A stretch of DNA of 42,687 bases from Robiginitalea sp. (GCA_024638915.1 JAHEJJ010000024.1:1-42687); one strand, 5' to 3'. Shown: positions 8,690-16,867, counted from the stretch's first letter. A program made the numbers and translations. The notes: generated by a model from the letters alone, not told the origin.

Positions 8690-9472
8690 TCAAAAGTCCT
8701 TTTTTCTGGCTTTCCGAAGATAAGTAAAGACCGGAATCAGCGTCCAGACCACGAGCATCATTATCGAGATACCAAAACCGAGCAAAGTACCAAAAAAAGA
8801 TTTGAAAACTGCTCCGGTATAGCCCAATAGTGCTGAAATATCGAGCTTTAAAAGTATCAAGGTCCTCGACAGGTCGATGGGATTTAAAAGAGTTGCGGTG
8901 AGAGAAAAGGTATCCAGCGGATAATCTTCGAAAATAATCAGCGAAAGCAGAAAGATCCCATCGTAAAGTACCGCGAAAAACAACCACATCAGTATGGCAT
9001 ATCCAAATCCTTTAATCCGGTTCTCATTATAAATGGCGATATTAAGCGAAAGGGCGGTGAAAATAAATGTTAGAAAGGCTCCGGTATACAACAACAATAC
9101 AAAATCCCATATCGCAGCGCTCTTAAAGAGTCCATAGAATATAAATGGAATACCGAGGCCAAGGATCAAGCTCAGCGCGAGCGAGCCGGCTACCCCTAAA
9201 TACTGACCCAGAAAGATCGAACTGCGTTTAATCGGTTGAGCGATCAGAAGTTCGGTGAACTCCCTGGAATTATAGTAATACATCACCCCAAAGATCGTCC
9301 CGATCAAAGGCACCAAGACGATGATGATATTCATCAGGGTGATCACTGCCTTTGAAAGATCGTTGTTAAGAAACAATAAGGTAAATCCCAATGCGAGATA
9401 AAAAAGCAGATATACGTAGCTCCAACGGCTGCGTACCAGATCAAAAAAACTGTATTTCAGTATCTTAAGCAT
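8690..9472 (-). CDS. nosY: NosY-type ABC transporter permease
   Basis: A 260-residue integral membrane protein with about six hydrophobic segments. The sequence around YNSREFTELLIAQPIKRSSI is typical of ABC-2/NosY permeases. It is the last gene of the nos cluster and overlaps nosF by 8 bases. NosDFY supports copper-sulfur centre (CuZ) maturation of N2O reductase: NosF and NosY form the ABC transporter and NosD is the periplasmic partner. Confidence 0.92.
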   Translation of the reverse strand: MLKILKYSFFDLVRSRWSYVYLLFYLALGFTLLFLNNDLSKAVITLMNIIIVLVPLIGTIFGVMYYYNSREFTELLIAQPIKRSSIFLGQYLGVAGSLALSLILGLGIPFIFYGLFKSAAIWDFVLLLYTGAFLTFIFTALSLNIAIYNENRIKGFGYAILMWLFFAVLYDGIFLLSLIIFEDYPLDTFSLTATLLNPIDLSRTLILLKLDISALLGYTGAVFKSFFGTLLGFGISIMMLVVWTLIPVFTYLRKARKKDF

Positions 9473-10172
9473 GCTGGGAGGTAGATATTTCAGCTATCGC
9501 ATGTTGAAAATCAGATTGATTTGTGCGTTTAGTCAATTCTTTAATAGTCCCCTGGAAATAGATTTTGCCCTCGAGCAAATAGACGATCTCGTCTGCCATT
9601 TCCTCTACAAACTCCATAATATGAGTAGTAATAAGGATCACCTTACCTTTGGCCTTTTCGTCCTTAATAATTCTTTTAAGCACGATCAGGGCTGCCGGAT
9701 CGAGTCCGGTGGTAGGCTCATCCAGGATAAGGAGTTGCCCATCGAACATCAACGTGATCACAATATTGACTTTTTGTTTAGTGCCACCTGAGAGATTGGC
9801 CAATTTGCTCTTCAGAAAAGGTTGTAAACCAAATAGTTCGATCAGGTGTTCTTCTTCCGATGGCATTCTTCTGAGATCCTTGATCATGTTAAGCAATTCC
9901 GCTACTTTAAGGTTACCGGGAAAATTAGCAATCTGAGGGAGGTAGTTGAGTTCCCTGCGATATTTCCACCTTTTAGATATATTCTGTCCGAATACCTCAA
10001 TTTGCCCGCCACTGGGGAGGACCATGCCAAGAATGCTTTTGATCACCGTGGTCTTGCCAGAACCATTGGGTCCTAGAATGGCATAAATTCCAGGTCGTTC
10101 GATCTTGAGATCGATCCCTTTTAAAACGGAATTCTTCCCAAATTTCTTATGCAGGCCGTTTACGGTAATCAT
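9465..10172 (-). CDS. nosF: NosF ABC transporter ATP-binding protein
   Basis: A 235-residue ABC ATPase. The Walker A motif GPNGSGKTT is at residues 34-42. The signature is LSGGTKQKV, with Lys rather than Arg in the usual position, and Walker B is LLILDEPTTGLD. There is a switch His in ITTHIMEF. The gene overlaps both nosD (4 bases) and nosY (8 bases), showing translational coupling. It energises the NosY channel during N2O reductase maturation. Confidence 0.94.
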   Translation of the reverse strand: MITVNGLHKKFGKNSVLKGIDLKIERPGIYAILGPNGSGKTTVIKSILGMVLPSGGQIEVFGQNISKRWKYRRELNYLPQIANFPGNLKVAELLNMIKDLRRMPSEEEHLIELFGLQPFLKSKLANLSGGTKQKVNIVITLMFDGQLLILDEPTTGLDPAALIVLKRIIKDEKAKGKVILITTHIMEFVEEMADEIVYLLEGKIYFQGTIKELTKRTNQSDFQHAIAEISTSQHA

Positions 10173-11407
10173 AGCAGTCTTTTCATACGGGGTTTGGCAT
10201 CCAGCAAATTATCGGGTGTGAATACCGGAGACACTTTTTCCGAAAAATCAATAATATCCATGAACAGGCTTCTGAGCAGAACAATGGTTTCGGGAGTTCT
10301 GTTGACAATATAGGAAAAGAGTTTTACAGGCCGATAAGGCACATCGCCGATACCGTCCCGGTCGAGATCATATCCTGAATAATTACTCCAGTAATTCTGT
10401 TCAAAAATATTGTCATTTATCTTACTGTTATAGGAGATATCGAACGAATTATACAGGAAATTGTTATCGGTGAATGTGTTGGTATAACAAGCACCCCTCA
10501 CTTTAAGAGCCCAGCCATTACTAATGAATTCATTATTTCTGTATTGAATCCTGTTAGATCCCTCAATGTTAATCCCTATAGTGTTTTCTTCAAAGGTATT
10601 CCCGATGATCTGAGCATCGTTGATCTCCTTCAGCAGTAGTCCAAACGAAGCGGCTCCCCAATTCTTTTTAAAAGTATTACCAGACATGTTTATATGCTTG
10701 GAAAACATAACGGCCACACCGGCACCATTGTCTTCGAAGGTGTTTCCCCGATAACTGTCGTTGTTAGAAAACATAAAATGCAAGCCATAGCGTACATTAT
10801 GCGAACTGATGTTGTTTTCGATTTCAATATTATCTGAAAATTCGAGATATATTCCATCGCGCACCTGTTCCACTCTGTTATCGATAACTTTTACATTCTT
10901 ACAGTACCAGAGTTGAATTCCATTGCCAGAGTTGAATTCCTCCACGGCATCTCCGATGATCGTATTGCCAATAACTTCTCCGTCTGCGGCTTTTTCGAGG
11001 TAGATCCCGAAAAAAAGTTTTTCCAGTCGGACATTGCGAATTTTGAAATACCTGGATTTCTCGATCCTGATCGCTGCATAGTCTGTGGTATAGCTGGTCC
11101 CTACATTGATGATTTTAAACCCTTCGAGATGTACGCTGTCTGAAACCACCTTGAGTACCTCGCCCTTATTCTCACCGTCTATCACAGCTTCACCTTCCCC
11201 AAGAAGCGTAATCGGTTTATCTATTACTATATTATACTCCCTGTAAATTCCTGGTTTGAGAATGATCGTATCGTACCTGGAAGCCATCTGGAGGGCAGCG
11301 ATAAGTCTTGACGTCTCACAATTGTTACAGACCTCTATCCTTGTCGGTTGAGCAAAGAGAAGATTCAGGTTGAGAAAGCAAAATAATATGGAGCCCGCAA
11401 TTTTCAT
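10169..11407 (-). CDS. nosD: nitrous oxide reductase maturation protein NosD
   Basis: A 412-residue exported protein with a signal peptide (cleavage near LLFAQ, about residue 19). It forms a right-handed beta-helix: repeats of about 22 residues rich in Asn, Ile and Gly run from residue 60 to 340 (for example NGIQLWYC, DGIYLEFSDN, GINIEGSN). The C-terminal DLDRDGIGDVPYRP is a NosD hallmark. NosD helps insert the CuZ cluster into NosZ in the periplasm. It begins 299 nt after the small cupin gene, and the gap contains an apparent decayed ORF. Confidence 0.94.
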   Translation of the reverse strand: MKIAGSILFCFLNLNLLFAQPTRIEVCNNCETSRLIAALQMASRYDTIILKPGIYREYNIVIDKPITLLGEGEAVIDGENKGEVLKVVSDSVHLEGFKIINVGTSYTTDYAAIRIEKSRYFKIRNVRLEKLFFGIYLEKAADGEVIGNTIIGDAVEEFNSGNGIQLWYCKNVKVIDNRVEQVRDGIYLEFSDNIEIENNISSHNVRYGLHFMFSNNDSYRGNTFEDNGAGVAVMFSKHINMSGNTFKKNWGAASFGLLLKEINDAQIIGNTFEENTIGINIEGSNRIQYRNNEFISNGWALKVRGACYTNTFTDNNFLYNSFDISYNSKINDNIFEQNYWSNYSGYDLDRDGIGDVPYRPVKLFSYIVNRTPETIVLLRSLFMDIIDFSEKVSPVFTPDNLLDAKPRMKRLL

Positions 11408-11449
11408 TTAAAAAGTTGATTTACAAATTTCTGCAATGCAAAAAATTGA

Positions 11450-11697
11450 TTATTCCCCATTGCTGGTTCCTTTGGACACCGCTATAATCATAGGATTATC
11501 AATACGAGCCTTAAAATTAAGGTTTTCTTCTCAAGCAAAGTGATTGATTCCAGAACCTCACCAACCACCGCGGCGTTGTAGTTTGTCATGTTTTCTATGA
11601 TCATACCTACATGTGCAGATGAGCGCAGAATCTAATGCCTTTCGGTATCGGGCAAAATAAGGACCATCGCAATGGAACTTGACTAAACACAATTCTC
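11450..11697 (-). pseudogene. decayed ORF between the small cupin gene and nosD
   Basis: The 299-base gap has no intact gene, but the minus strand reads protein-like in three successive frames. The stretches are about 11697-11600 (contains KFHCDGPYFARYRKALDSA), about 11605-11530 (contains ENMTNYNAAVVGEVLESI), and about 11535-11450 (contains NFKARIDNPMIIAVSKGT, ending at a TAA at 11452-11450). Joined by two frameshifts they would give roughly 80 residues with one natural stop. I do not recognise the family. It could instead be chance coding-like sequence. Confidence 0.3.
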
Positions 11698-11706
11698 ATA
11701 ATTCTC

Positions 11707-12000
11707 CTATCTGATAATCAAAAACTTAGCATTCTTTAAGGCCCTGACAAAATGTTTTGTATTTGCAGGAAAGTCAAATACCTGTTGGGGGGTTAAATGA
11801 AATGTTCTGTTGTCTATATTAAAATGAATCTCTCCTTCCAACATCAGCAGATAGCTATTTTTTGGAGAAACGTGTTCGGGGAAAAGACTACCCGCTTCCA
11901 GGCAAACACTCAACACCTCAAAGGTAGGGGCTTTGATGATATGCTTTAACTGCAATTGCTTAAAGGGCTGTTCCGCTAATAGGTTATTCGTCGTATACAT
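11707..12000 (-). CDS. small cupin-like protein of the nos cluster
   Basis: A 97-residue protein with a single cupin-like beta-barrel pattern. Visible are GSLFPEHVSPKNSYLLMLEGEI (first conserved motif, with one His) and a later FHLTPQQVFDFPANTKHFVRAL (second motif, with His83). It has no signal peptide, so it is probably cytoplasmic. Its start lies inside the end of nosL (17-base overlap), implying coupling. Small cupins occur in flavobacterial nos clusters but I know of no tested role; metal binding or signalling are possibilities. Confidence 0.78.
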   Translation of the reverse strand: MYTTNNLLAEQPFKQLQLKHIIKAPTFEVLSVCLEAGSLFPEHVSPKNSYLLMLEGEIHFNIDNRTFHLTPQQVFDFPANTKHFVRALKNAKFLIIR

Positions 12001-12436
12001 AAGTATGCTCCCAGTATATTAATAGTTCAGTCCAATTATAAATTTTACCGCCGTGTTCAGCGTGGGCCTTCATGGCGGAAGTTCTGGAATCGAAAGCTGT
12101 CAGATAGGCCCCCATCGGGCTTGGTATACCCTCACTAATTAAAAATATGGCCTTCTCAGCGTCAATAAGCACTCCCGGATCGCTATAGTGATTGCACATA
12201 TATAAGGCGATGGATGCCTGATCAATTTGAGAATGGTTGTTCATCAGACATTCAACTGAATCGAACTTATAGACCTTACCCTTATCGGTAACCCATTCAC
12301 TTCCATGTTGTTTATCTACGATAGTCATACTGCAAAAATGACAGGTATCGGAGCCATAAGCAATTGGTTGGGATTCAATACCACAGGAATTCAATACCAG
12401 GGTAAATATTACCAACAGTGAAGATGTAATTCTCAT
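11984..12436 (-). CDS. nosL: NosL copper-binding lipoprotein
   Basis: A 150-residue lipoprotein: signal peptide with the lipobox ending at Cys18 (VLNSC). The NosL core is Cys32-His-Phe-Cys35-Ser-Met37, followed by DKQHGSEW and a KFDSVECL segment. NosL delivers Cu(I) to apo-NosZ from the periplasmic face of a membrane. It starts 4 nt after the membrane-protein gene and overlaps the cupin gene by 17 bases. Confidence 0.93.
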   Translation of the reverse strand: MRITSSLLVIFTLVLNSCGIESQPIAYGSDTCHFCSMTIVDKQHGSEWVTDKGKVYKFDSVECLMNNHSQIDQASIALYMCNHYSDPGVLIDAEKAIFLISEGIPSPMGAYLTAFDSRTSAMKAHAEHGGKIYNWTELLIYWEHTYVYDE

Positions 12437-12440
12437 AGTT

Positions 12441-13088
12441 CTATGCAGCTTTTCGCGCCTGAATAACTTCCCGTTCAGGAGTATTTTTAACAGCCTTCCG
12501 CCCAGTGAAAAATGCCACGACCGTCAGCATCATACCCGTAAACATCATCCAGGCTCCTGCTGCTGGCAAGGAAGTAACATCAAAATTTAACATTTTAACA
12601 TGACCAAACAGGGGCGGCTTATAGGTCATTGGAGTACCATCAGGATTGGTGAGCTTCATAATCGCATTAGGATCCAGATTGGTGCCATAGTCGATCAGCC
12701 AGGCGTTAAAATCGTACATCCCCAGTATTCCCAGTACAGACATCAATAGAAACCACCCAATAAACCAGTTTGGAGATATTTTTTTGAAAAACCCCATGAG
12801 ACCAATGATTACACCAAGTGCCACCATAAGGCCTATAACTGTTGGAAAAACCTGGAATTCCCACATATCCTCTACTTTTGGGATCGTTTTCATACCGATA
12901 TAATGGTTCAGGTTATCTATGTTCTGAATATCGAATTCCTCGACCCCACGAATTTCGTTAATGTGAATATTCATACCTAATGGATCGGGATACTGAGGTG
13001 CTCCAAGCATAATATTCCATAATGGAAAGACATACAGACCGAGTAAAAACAGAGGCCCTATTACCATAAGCACACTTGCTTTTTTCAT
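12441..13088 (-). CDS. nos-cluster membrane protein of unknown function (215 aa)
   Basis: A 215-residue protein with an N-terminal hydrophobic segment (about residues 5-27). A hydrophilic stretch contains INEIRGVEEFDIQNIDNLNHYIGMK. Three more hydrophobic segments follow (about 84-103, 111-127 and 176-195), the last two separated by a loop with KPPLFGHVKMLNFDV. No cofactor motif is obvious, but several His and Met residues sit in the loops (HYIGMK, FGHVKM). I do not recognise a named family. It lies between nosZ and nosL, a position where Bacteroidota nos clusters carry a protein like this. Quinol or copper handling is inference only. Confidence 0.8.
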   Translation of the reverse strand: MKKASVLMVIGPLFLLGLYVFPLWNIMLGAPQYPDPLGMNIHINEIRGVEEFDIQNIDNLNHYIGMKTIPKVEDMWEFQVFPTVIGLMVALGVIIGLMGFFKKISPNWFIGWFLLMSVLGILGMYDFNAWLIDYGTNLDPNAIMKLTNPDGTPMTYKPPLFGHVKMLNFDVTSLPAAGAWMMFTGMMLTVVAFFTGRKAVKNTPEREVIQARKAA

Positions 13089-13158
13089 GATGAGCTATTT
13101 AAAAGGATTGACGGATATTAAGTGCTATTGTCGCAATTTCCGGATAAAGACCAGGTAA

Positions 13159-13187
13159 AGCGGGCGGGGATTAAATCAGCGCCCGCT
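13159..13187 (-). terminator. intercistronic hairpin downstream of nosZ
   Basis: Perfect 8-base inverted arms, AGCGGGCG (13159-13166) and CGCCCGCT (13180-13187), enclose a 13-base loop in which GATT and AATC can pair further. The hairpin begins 25 nt after the nosZ stop codon. On the minus strand it is followed only by a weak T run, so it is more likely to act as a partial terminator or a 3' mRNA stabiliser than as a full stop. Confidence 0.5.
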
Positions 13188-13212
13188 AACATCTGTCTAA
13201 AACTTCGTCAGA

Positions 13213-15174
13213 TCATTCACCCAACGACCAGGACAACGCTATATTTGAATTAGCCGGGGAAACTCTTACGTAGCCCTGCATTTCCTGGTGTAGTGCAGAA
13301 CAAAAATCGGTACAGTAGAATGGCCAGACACCTACTTTTTTTGGTTCCCAGAGCGAGGTCTTCGTCTGACCTGGCATAACCAATATTTCCGAAGTGTTTT
13401 GTCCCAACATTGAGAAACCGTGAGGTACATCAAAGTCCTGCTCATGATTTGTAATATGGAAATAGACCTTATCTCCTACTTTTATTCCTTCAATATTATC
13501 TGGGGTAAAATGACTCCGAATGGTCGACATATAGATATGTACTTCTTTGCCATTTCTTTCGACCTTAGCCTGATCAGGTGATGTGATGGCATAAGGATGT
13601 TTATTCTCGTCTATGCGATAAAACTTCTTGGAATTCGCACGAAGAAGATCTGCCGGACAGCCAGCGGCATAATGAGGTTCTCCATGAGTTGGAAAATCAT
13701 AAATCAGTTGCATCTTTTCCCCTGAGATATCATATATCTGTGCAGAATGCTCCATTTCAGGACCTGTTGGCAGATAACGGTCTTTGGTGATTTTATTCAT
13801 CGCCACGACATACTGACCAAATGGCTTTCTTGAATTTCCTCCAGGGATCATCAAATGGCCCACAGAGTAGAAGGTAGGTTTCCTGTCGATGACTTCCCAG
13901 GAACCCAATTCCCATTTAACCACTTCCGATGAAATAAAGAAAGTTGTATAGGCATTGCCTTTACCATCAAATTCAGTATGTAAGGGCCCGAGACCACCAC
14001 TTTTTACAACACCTGCCATAACATCCTCGAACTTGATAATGGGGATGCCATAAGCCTCACCATCAAACTTTTCTGCTTCGATGGCAGCAAGCATTTTGGT
14101 AAATGAGTGAACAGTCAGATCTGCTGAAAGCTTCCCTGCACCGATGATATATTCACCAGATGGGTCAACATCACAGCCGTGAGGTGATTTTGGAGTAGGA
14201 AGGAAGTAAATAGCGCCTGGCACGTCCGTTGGATTAACAGTCAGCACCTCATTGATCATGGTACTAGTACCGGTATGTGATTCTTCGTCGTAGACATTGT
14301 GAGCGAATTCTGCTGTCATAGTACTGCCACCACCATTGTTGACAAATTCCTCGATCTTCTGCCAGTTGATTGCCGCGATAAAGTCCTTGTCATTCTGAGA
14401 TGAATTCACTTCCATCAAAGAATTTGCCTCTTCCGTGTTATATGTACTAAAGAAGTGCCAACCGTGAGAATTTCCGCGTCCCGGATGTGAAAGATCGTAG
14501 TTAAAGCCAGGCATCAATACCTGAAATTTGAGATCCATCCGACCACTTTCCGGATCAACACTTATAAAACTCAATGCCCCTTTGAAATTGCCTTTATACT
14601 CATTAATAGGCATATCCCTTTGCGGCACCGGTACTGAAAAACGCGTTCCAGCAATTACATATTCGGTATTTTCCGTAATAAAGGCAGAACTATGGTTCCC
14701 TGCACTATTAGGAATCTCTATGATCTCTTCTGTTTCAAAAGTGCTGAGACTGACCCTTGCAATACGCGGTGTATTGTTTCCGTTGACAAAGATCCACCGT
14801 CCGTCCAGTTCTCCGTTGGTTTGCGAAATATCGGGATGGTGAAGGTCGTCCCAGGGTACAAATCCATGGGAAGTATTCAACATAGGTTTGGTCTCTTCCG
14901 AATAACCATATCCAGAAGTAGGAAATTGGGAGAATACTGGGATCTCCTTGAACATACGACCAGATGGCAGGCCATATACAGTTAGGTTACCGCTATAACC
15001 TCCGGAGAGGAAAGCGTAAAACTCATCCTGCTCTCCAGGGGCAACATATACCTTTTCCGCAGCACTGGAACTCAATGCCCCATTTGATGAACCGTTACCG
15101 GTACCATCGCCGCAACTATGGAATAGCAGACCCAGGCCCATTATGGAAAGCACATAAAATTTATAATTTTTCAT
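13213..15174 (-). CDS. nosZ: nitrous oxide reductase, clade II (Sec-type)
   Basis: A 653-residue enzyme reducing N2O to N2 in the periplasm. The N-terminus is a Sec/lipoprotein signal (lipobox ending at Cys21, FHSC) rather than a twin-arginine signal, which marks clade II. The beta-propeller half has DDLHHPDISQ with His112 and His113, first ligands of the CuZ cluster, and further conserved segments GNSHGWHFF and SPHGCDVDPSG. The C-terminal cupredoxin domain has the CuA site Cys621-x3-Cys625-x3-His629-x2-Met632. Length and motifs are complete. It is third in the operon, 46 nt after the fasciclin gene. Confidence 0.97.
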   Translation of the reverse strand: MKNYKFYVLSIMGLGLLFHSCGDGTGNGSSNGALSSSAAEKVYVAPGEQDEFYAFLSGGYSGNLTVYGLPSGRMFKEIPVFSQFPTSGYGYSEETKPMLNTSHGFVPWDDLHHPDISQTNGELDGRWIFVNGNNTPRIARVSLSTFETEEIIEIPNSAGNHSSAFITENTEYVIAGTRFSVPVPQRDMPINEYKGNFKGALSFISVDPESGRMDLKFQVLMPGFNYDLSHPGRGNSHGWHFFSTYNTEEANSLMEVNSSQNDKDFIAAINWQKIEEFVNNGGGSTMTAEFAHNVYDEESHTGTSTMINEVLTVNPTDVPGAIYFLPTPKSPHGCDVDPSGEYIIGAGKLSADLTVHSFTKMLAAIEAEKFDGEAYGIPIIKFEDVMAGVVKSGGLGPLHTEFDGKGNAYTTFFISSEVVKWELGSWEVIDRKPTFYSVGHLMIPGGNSRKPFGQYVVAMNKITKDRYLPTGPEMEHSAQIYDISGEKMQLIYDFPTHGEPHYAAGCPADLLRANSKKFYRIDENKHPYAITSPDQAKVERNGKEVHIYMSTIRSHFTPDNIEGIKVGDKVYFHITNHEQDFDVPHGFSMLGQNTSEILVMPGQTKTSLWEPKKVGVWPFYCTDFCSALHQEMQGYVRVSPANSNIALSWSLGE

Positions 15175-15220
15175 TTCTATGATTTTTAATGATTGATCCT
15201 TTATTAATATTATGTCAGCC

Positions 15221-15799
15221 TTATTCTGCTGGTGGGAGAATTACTTTATCAACTACGTGCACAATACCGTTGCTGGCAGGAACACTGGCAATTATTTTAG
15301 CGCCACCCACAAATACATCGTCGCCTTTGACTTCAATAGTAGTATTTTGATCATTGGCCTGACCAAGCTTTTTGAACTTTTTCAGGAAGTCCTTGGAGTA
15401 ATTACCCGGGGTTACATGATGCTTAAGTATATTGGCAAGAGCATCCTTGTTTTCAGGTTTCAGAAGGTCTTCAACAGTACCTTCCGGAAGAGCATCAAAA
15501 GCAGCATTCGTCGGTGCAAAAACCATTAATGGCCCCGCATTTACGAGGACATTTTCAAGATTTGCAGCCTGAACAGCCGCAACAAGGGTGGAATGATCTT
15601 CCGAGCCGATAGCGATGTCCAGGACATTGGGTGTAGATACGTCGTCTTCGACAAAGGCTTGTCCTTGCTCTTGAAGGTTCTGGTTGTCTGTGACCGCTGT
15701 AGATTCAGTGGCTGCCTTTGGCTCATTTTTACAACTCAGCCCGATAAACAAGGCTAAAAATGCGTATGTGAGCAGTTTTAGTTTTGGTTGTGATTTCAT
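15221..15799 (-). CDS. fasciclin-domain lipoprotein in the nos operon
   Basis: A 192-residue lipoprotein with a lipobox ending at Cys23 (GLSC) and an acidic, Gln/Thr-rich linker. One fasciclin (FAS1) domain spans about residues 57-190: PLMVFAPTNAAFDALPEG, LKHHVTPGNY and NGIVHVVDKVILP are textbook FAS1 motifs. FAS1 domains usually mediate adhesion or protein-protein contacts. It lies 9 nt after the cytochrome c gene and just before nosZ, so a scaffold role for the periplasmic N2O reductase system is a reasonable inference, not a known fact. Confidence 0.93.
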   Translation of the reverse strand: MKSQPKLKLLTYAFLALFIGLSCKNEPKAATESTAVTDNQNLQEQGQAFVEDDVSTPNVLDIAIGSEDHSTLVAAVQAANLENVLVNAGPLMVFAPTNAAFDALPEGTVEDLLKPENKDALANILKHHVTPGNYSKDFLKKFKKLGQANDQNTTIEVKGDDVFVGGAKIIASVPASNGIVHVVDKVILPPAE

Positions 15800-15808
15800 G
15801 ATTTATAA

Positions 15809-16312
15809 TTATAAGGTTCTAAAGTATTCCAGTACAGCCCTGGCTTCTTCTTCTGTGAGGTTCTGATTTGCCATGGGCGATCCGTTGAACTCCACCAGAA
15901 GTTCTTTGGCAAGAGCATCTTCTTTAACCATTGTTTCCGGGTTCAGGATCATGTTCATTACCCATTCCGGAGAACGCCTCTCGAAAATACCATTCGGAGC
16001 CGGCCCGATAAATTTCTTTCCGATCCTATGACATGCCAGACACATCTGGTCATAAACCTCTTTGCCTTTGGTCGCCATAGCCTGATCGATTTCATCGTTA
16101 AACGTTAAGGAGGTGATAGGTCCAACACCTTTATTGCTGAGTTCCACTCTTTCAGATGCCTTTACATCGGATACGGGTACTGGTGTCTCGGTTTGCTCAG
16201 TTGTCTTTTTACGTTCGATACTAAAACCATCAGATTTTTTTTCCTGCTTTCCGCCACAGGCGAATAGCATCATAGATAGGATCAGGACCAAGGTTTTGGA
16301 GAGCGTCTTCAT
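15809..16312 (-). CDS. mono-heme cytochrome c lipoprotein, first gene of nos operon
   Basis: A 167-residue lipoprotein (lipobox ending at Cys19, LFAC) with a charged linker. One cytochrome c domain holds the heme motif Cys91-Leu-Ala-Cys94-His95, a GPAPNGIFERR loop, and a likely axial Met147 (NGSPMANQ). The C-terminus EEARAVLEYFRTL is a classic class I cytochrome ending. As the first gene of the nos transcript it is the likely electron donor to the CuA site of NosZ. The upstream region holds an FNR-like box and a -7-like element (16338-16380). Confidence 0.93.
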   Translation of the reverse strand: MKTLSKTLVLILSMMLFACGGKQEKKSDGFSIERKKTTEQTETPVPVSDVKASERVELSNKGVGPITSLTFNDEIDQAMATKGKEVYDQMCLACHRIGKKFIGPAPNGIFERRSPEWVMNMILNPETMVKEDALAKELLVEFNGSPMANQNLTEEEARAVLEYFRTL

Positions 16313-16337
16313 ATGTCAGTTGCTTTGATTTTGGGGT

Positions 16338-16345
16338 TAAAAGTA
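16338..16345 (-). promoter_or_regulatory. predicted -7 element of the nos operon promoter
   Basis: On the minus strand this reads TACTTTTA, matching five of six fixed positions of the Bacteroidota -7 element TAnnTTTG. It is 25 nt from the cytochrome c start codon and 23 nt from the FNR-like box core. No good -33 TTG is present, as expected for an activator-dependent promoter. Confidence 0.45.
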
Positions 16346-16365
16346 GATCGGTACTATCAGATAAA

Positions 16366-16383
16366 ATATGACTTAAATCATAT
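16366..16383. promoter_or_regulatory. FNR/CRP-like operator between nos operon and rrf2 regulator
   Basis: The 18-base element ATATGACTTAAATCATAT is palindromic at 8 of 9 base pairs. Its core TGAC-TTAA-ATCA (16369-16380) differs by one base from the FNR half-site pattern TGAT-N4-ATCA. It lies almost exactly midway between two divergent genes (53 nt from the cytochrome c start codon, 52 nt from the Rrf2 start), so it could control both. An Rrf2 operator is an alternative reading. Confidence 0.6.
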
Positions 16384-16435
16384 TAAGTATAAAAATATCT
16401 TTTTATGCTTGTAACAAATTTTCAGAGTTCATAAT

Positions 16436-16867
16436 ATGCTGACAAATTCCTCCAAATACGCCTTGAAAGCGGTGTTGTATCTGACCCTGCATTCCGATGA
16501 AAATCACAAGTTGCAGGTGAAGGATATAAGTGAAAAAATCAATATCCCCAAGGCCTATTCCGGGAAGCTCCTCCAAGCCCTGGCAAAAAGAAATATTATT
16601 TCCTCCTCCCGAGGTCCCAGGGGAGGGTTCTATGTTGATGAAGGCAACAAGAAGCAAACGATTATGGCAATTATCGATACCATAGACGGCCGGAAAAAGA
16701 TGGACGCCTGCTTACTGGGCCTGGACGCCTGCAATGAGGAAAATCCTTGCCCTCTGCACGATCTATTTGCTTCCTCACGTTCAAAAATGATAAAGGTTTT
16801 TGAAGAAACAACACTTGATGACCTGGTTGGGAGCCTTGGTTCTAAGGATTTATTTCTCTATAAATAA
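16436..16867 (+). CDS. Rrf2-family regulator with three-cysteine cluster motif (NsrR/IscR-like)
   Basis: A 143-residue Rrf2 protein. The N-terminal winged helix has YALKAVLYLTLH, then IPKAYSGKLLQALAKRNII and the wing RGPRGGFYV. Three cysteines, Cys92-x6-Cys99-x5-Cys105, sit where IscR and NsrR bind an iron-sulfur cluster. Such proteins sense NO, oxygen or cluster status and usually repress. It is divergent from the nos operon across a 123-base region, which makes control of nos genes likely. Whether it is an NO sensor cannot be decided from sequence alone. Confidence 0.92.
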   Translation: MLTNSSKYALKAVLYLTLHSDENHKLQVKDISEKINIPKAYSGKLLQALAKRNIISSSRGPRGGFYVDEGNKKQTIMAIIDTIDGRKKMDACLLGLDACNEENPCPLHDLFASSRSKMIKVFEETTLDDLVGSLGSKDLFLYK

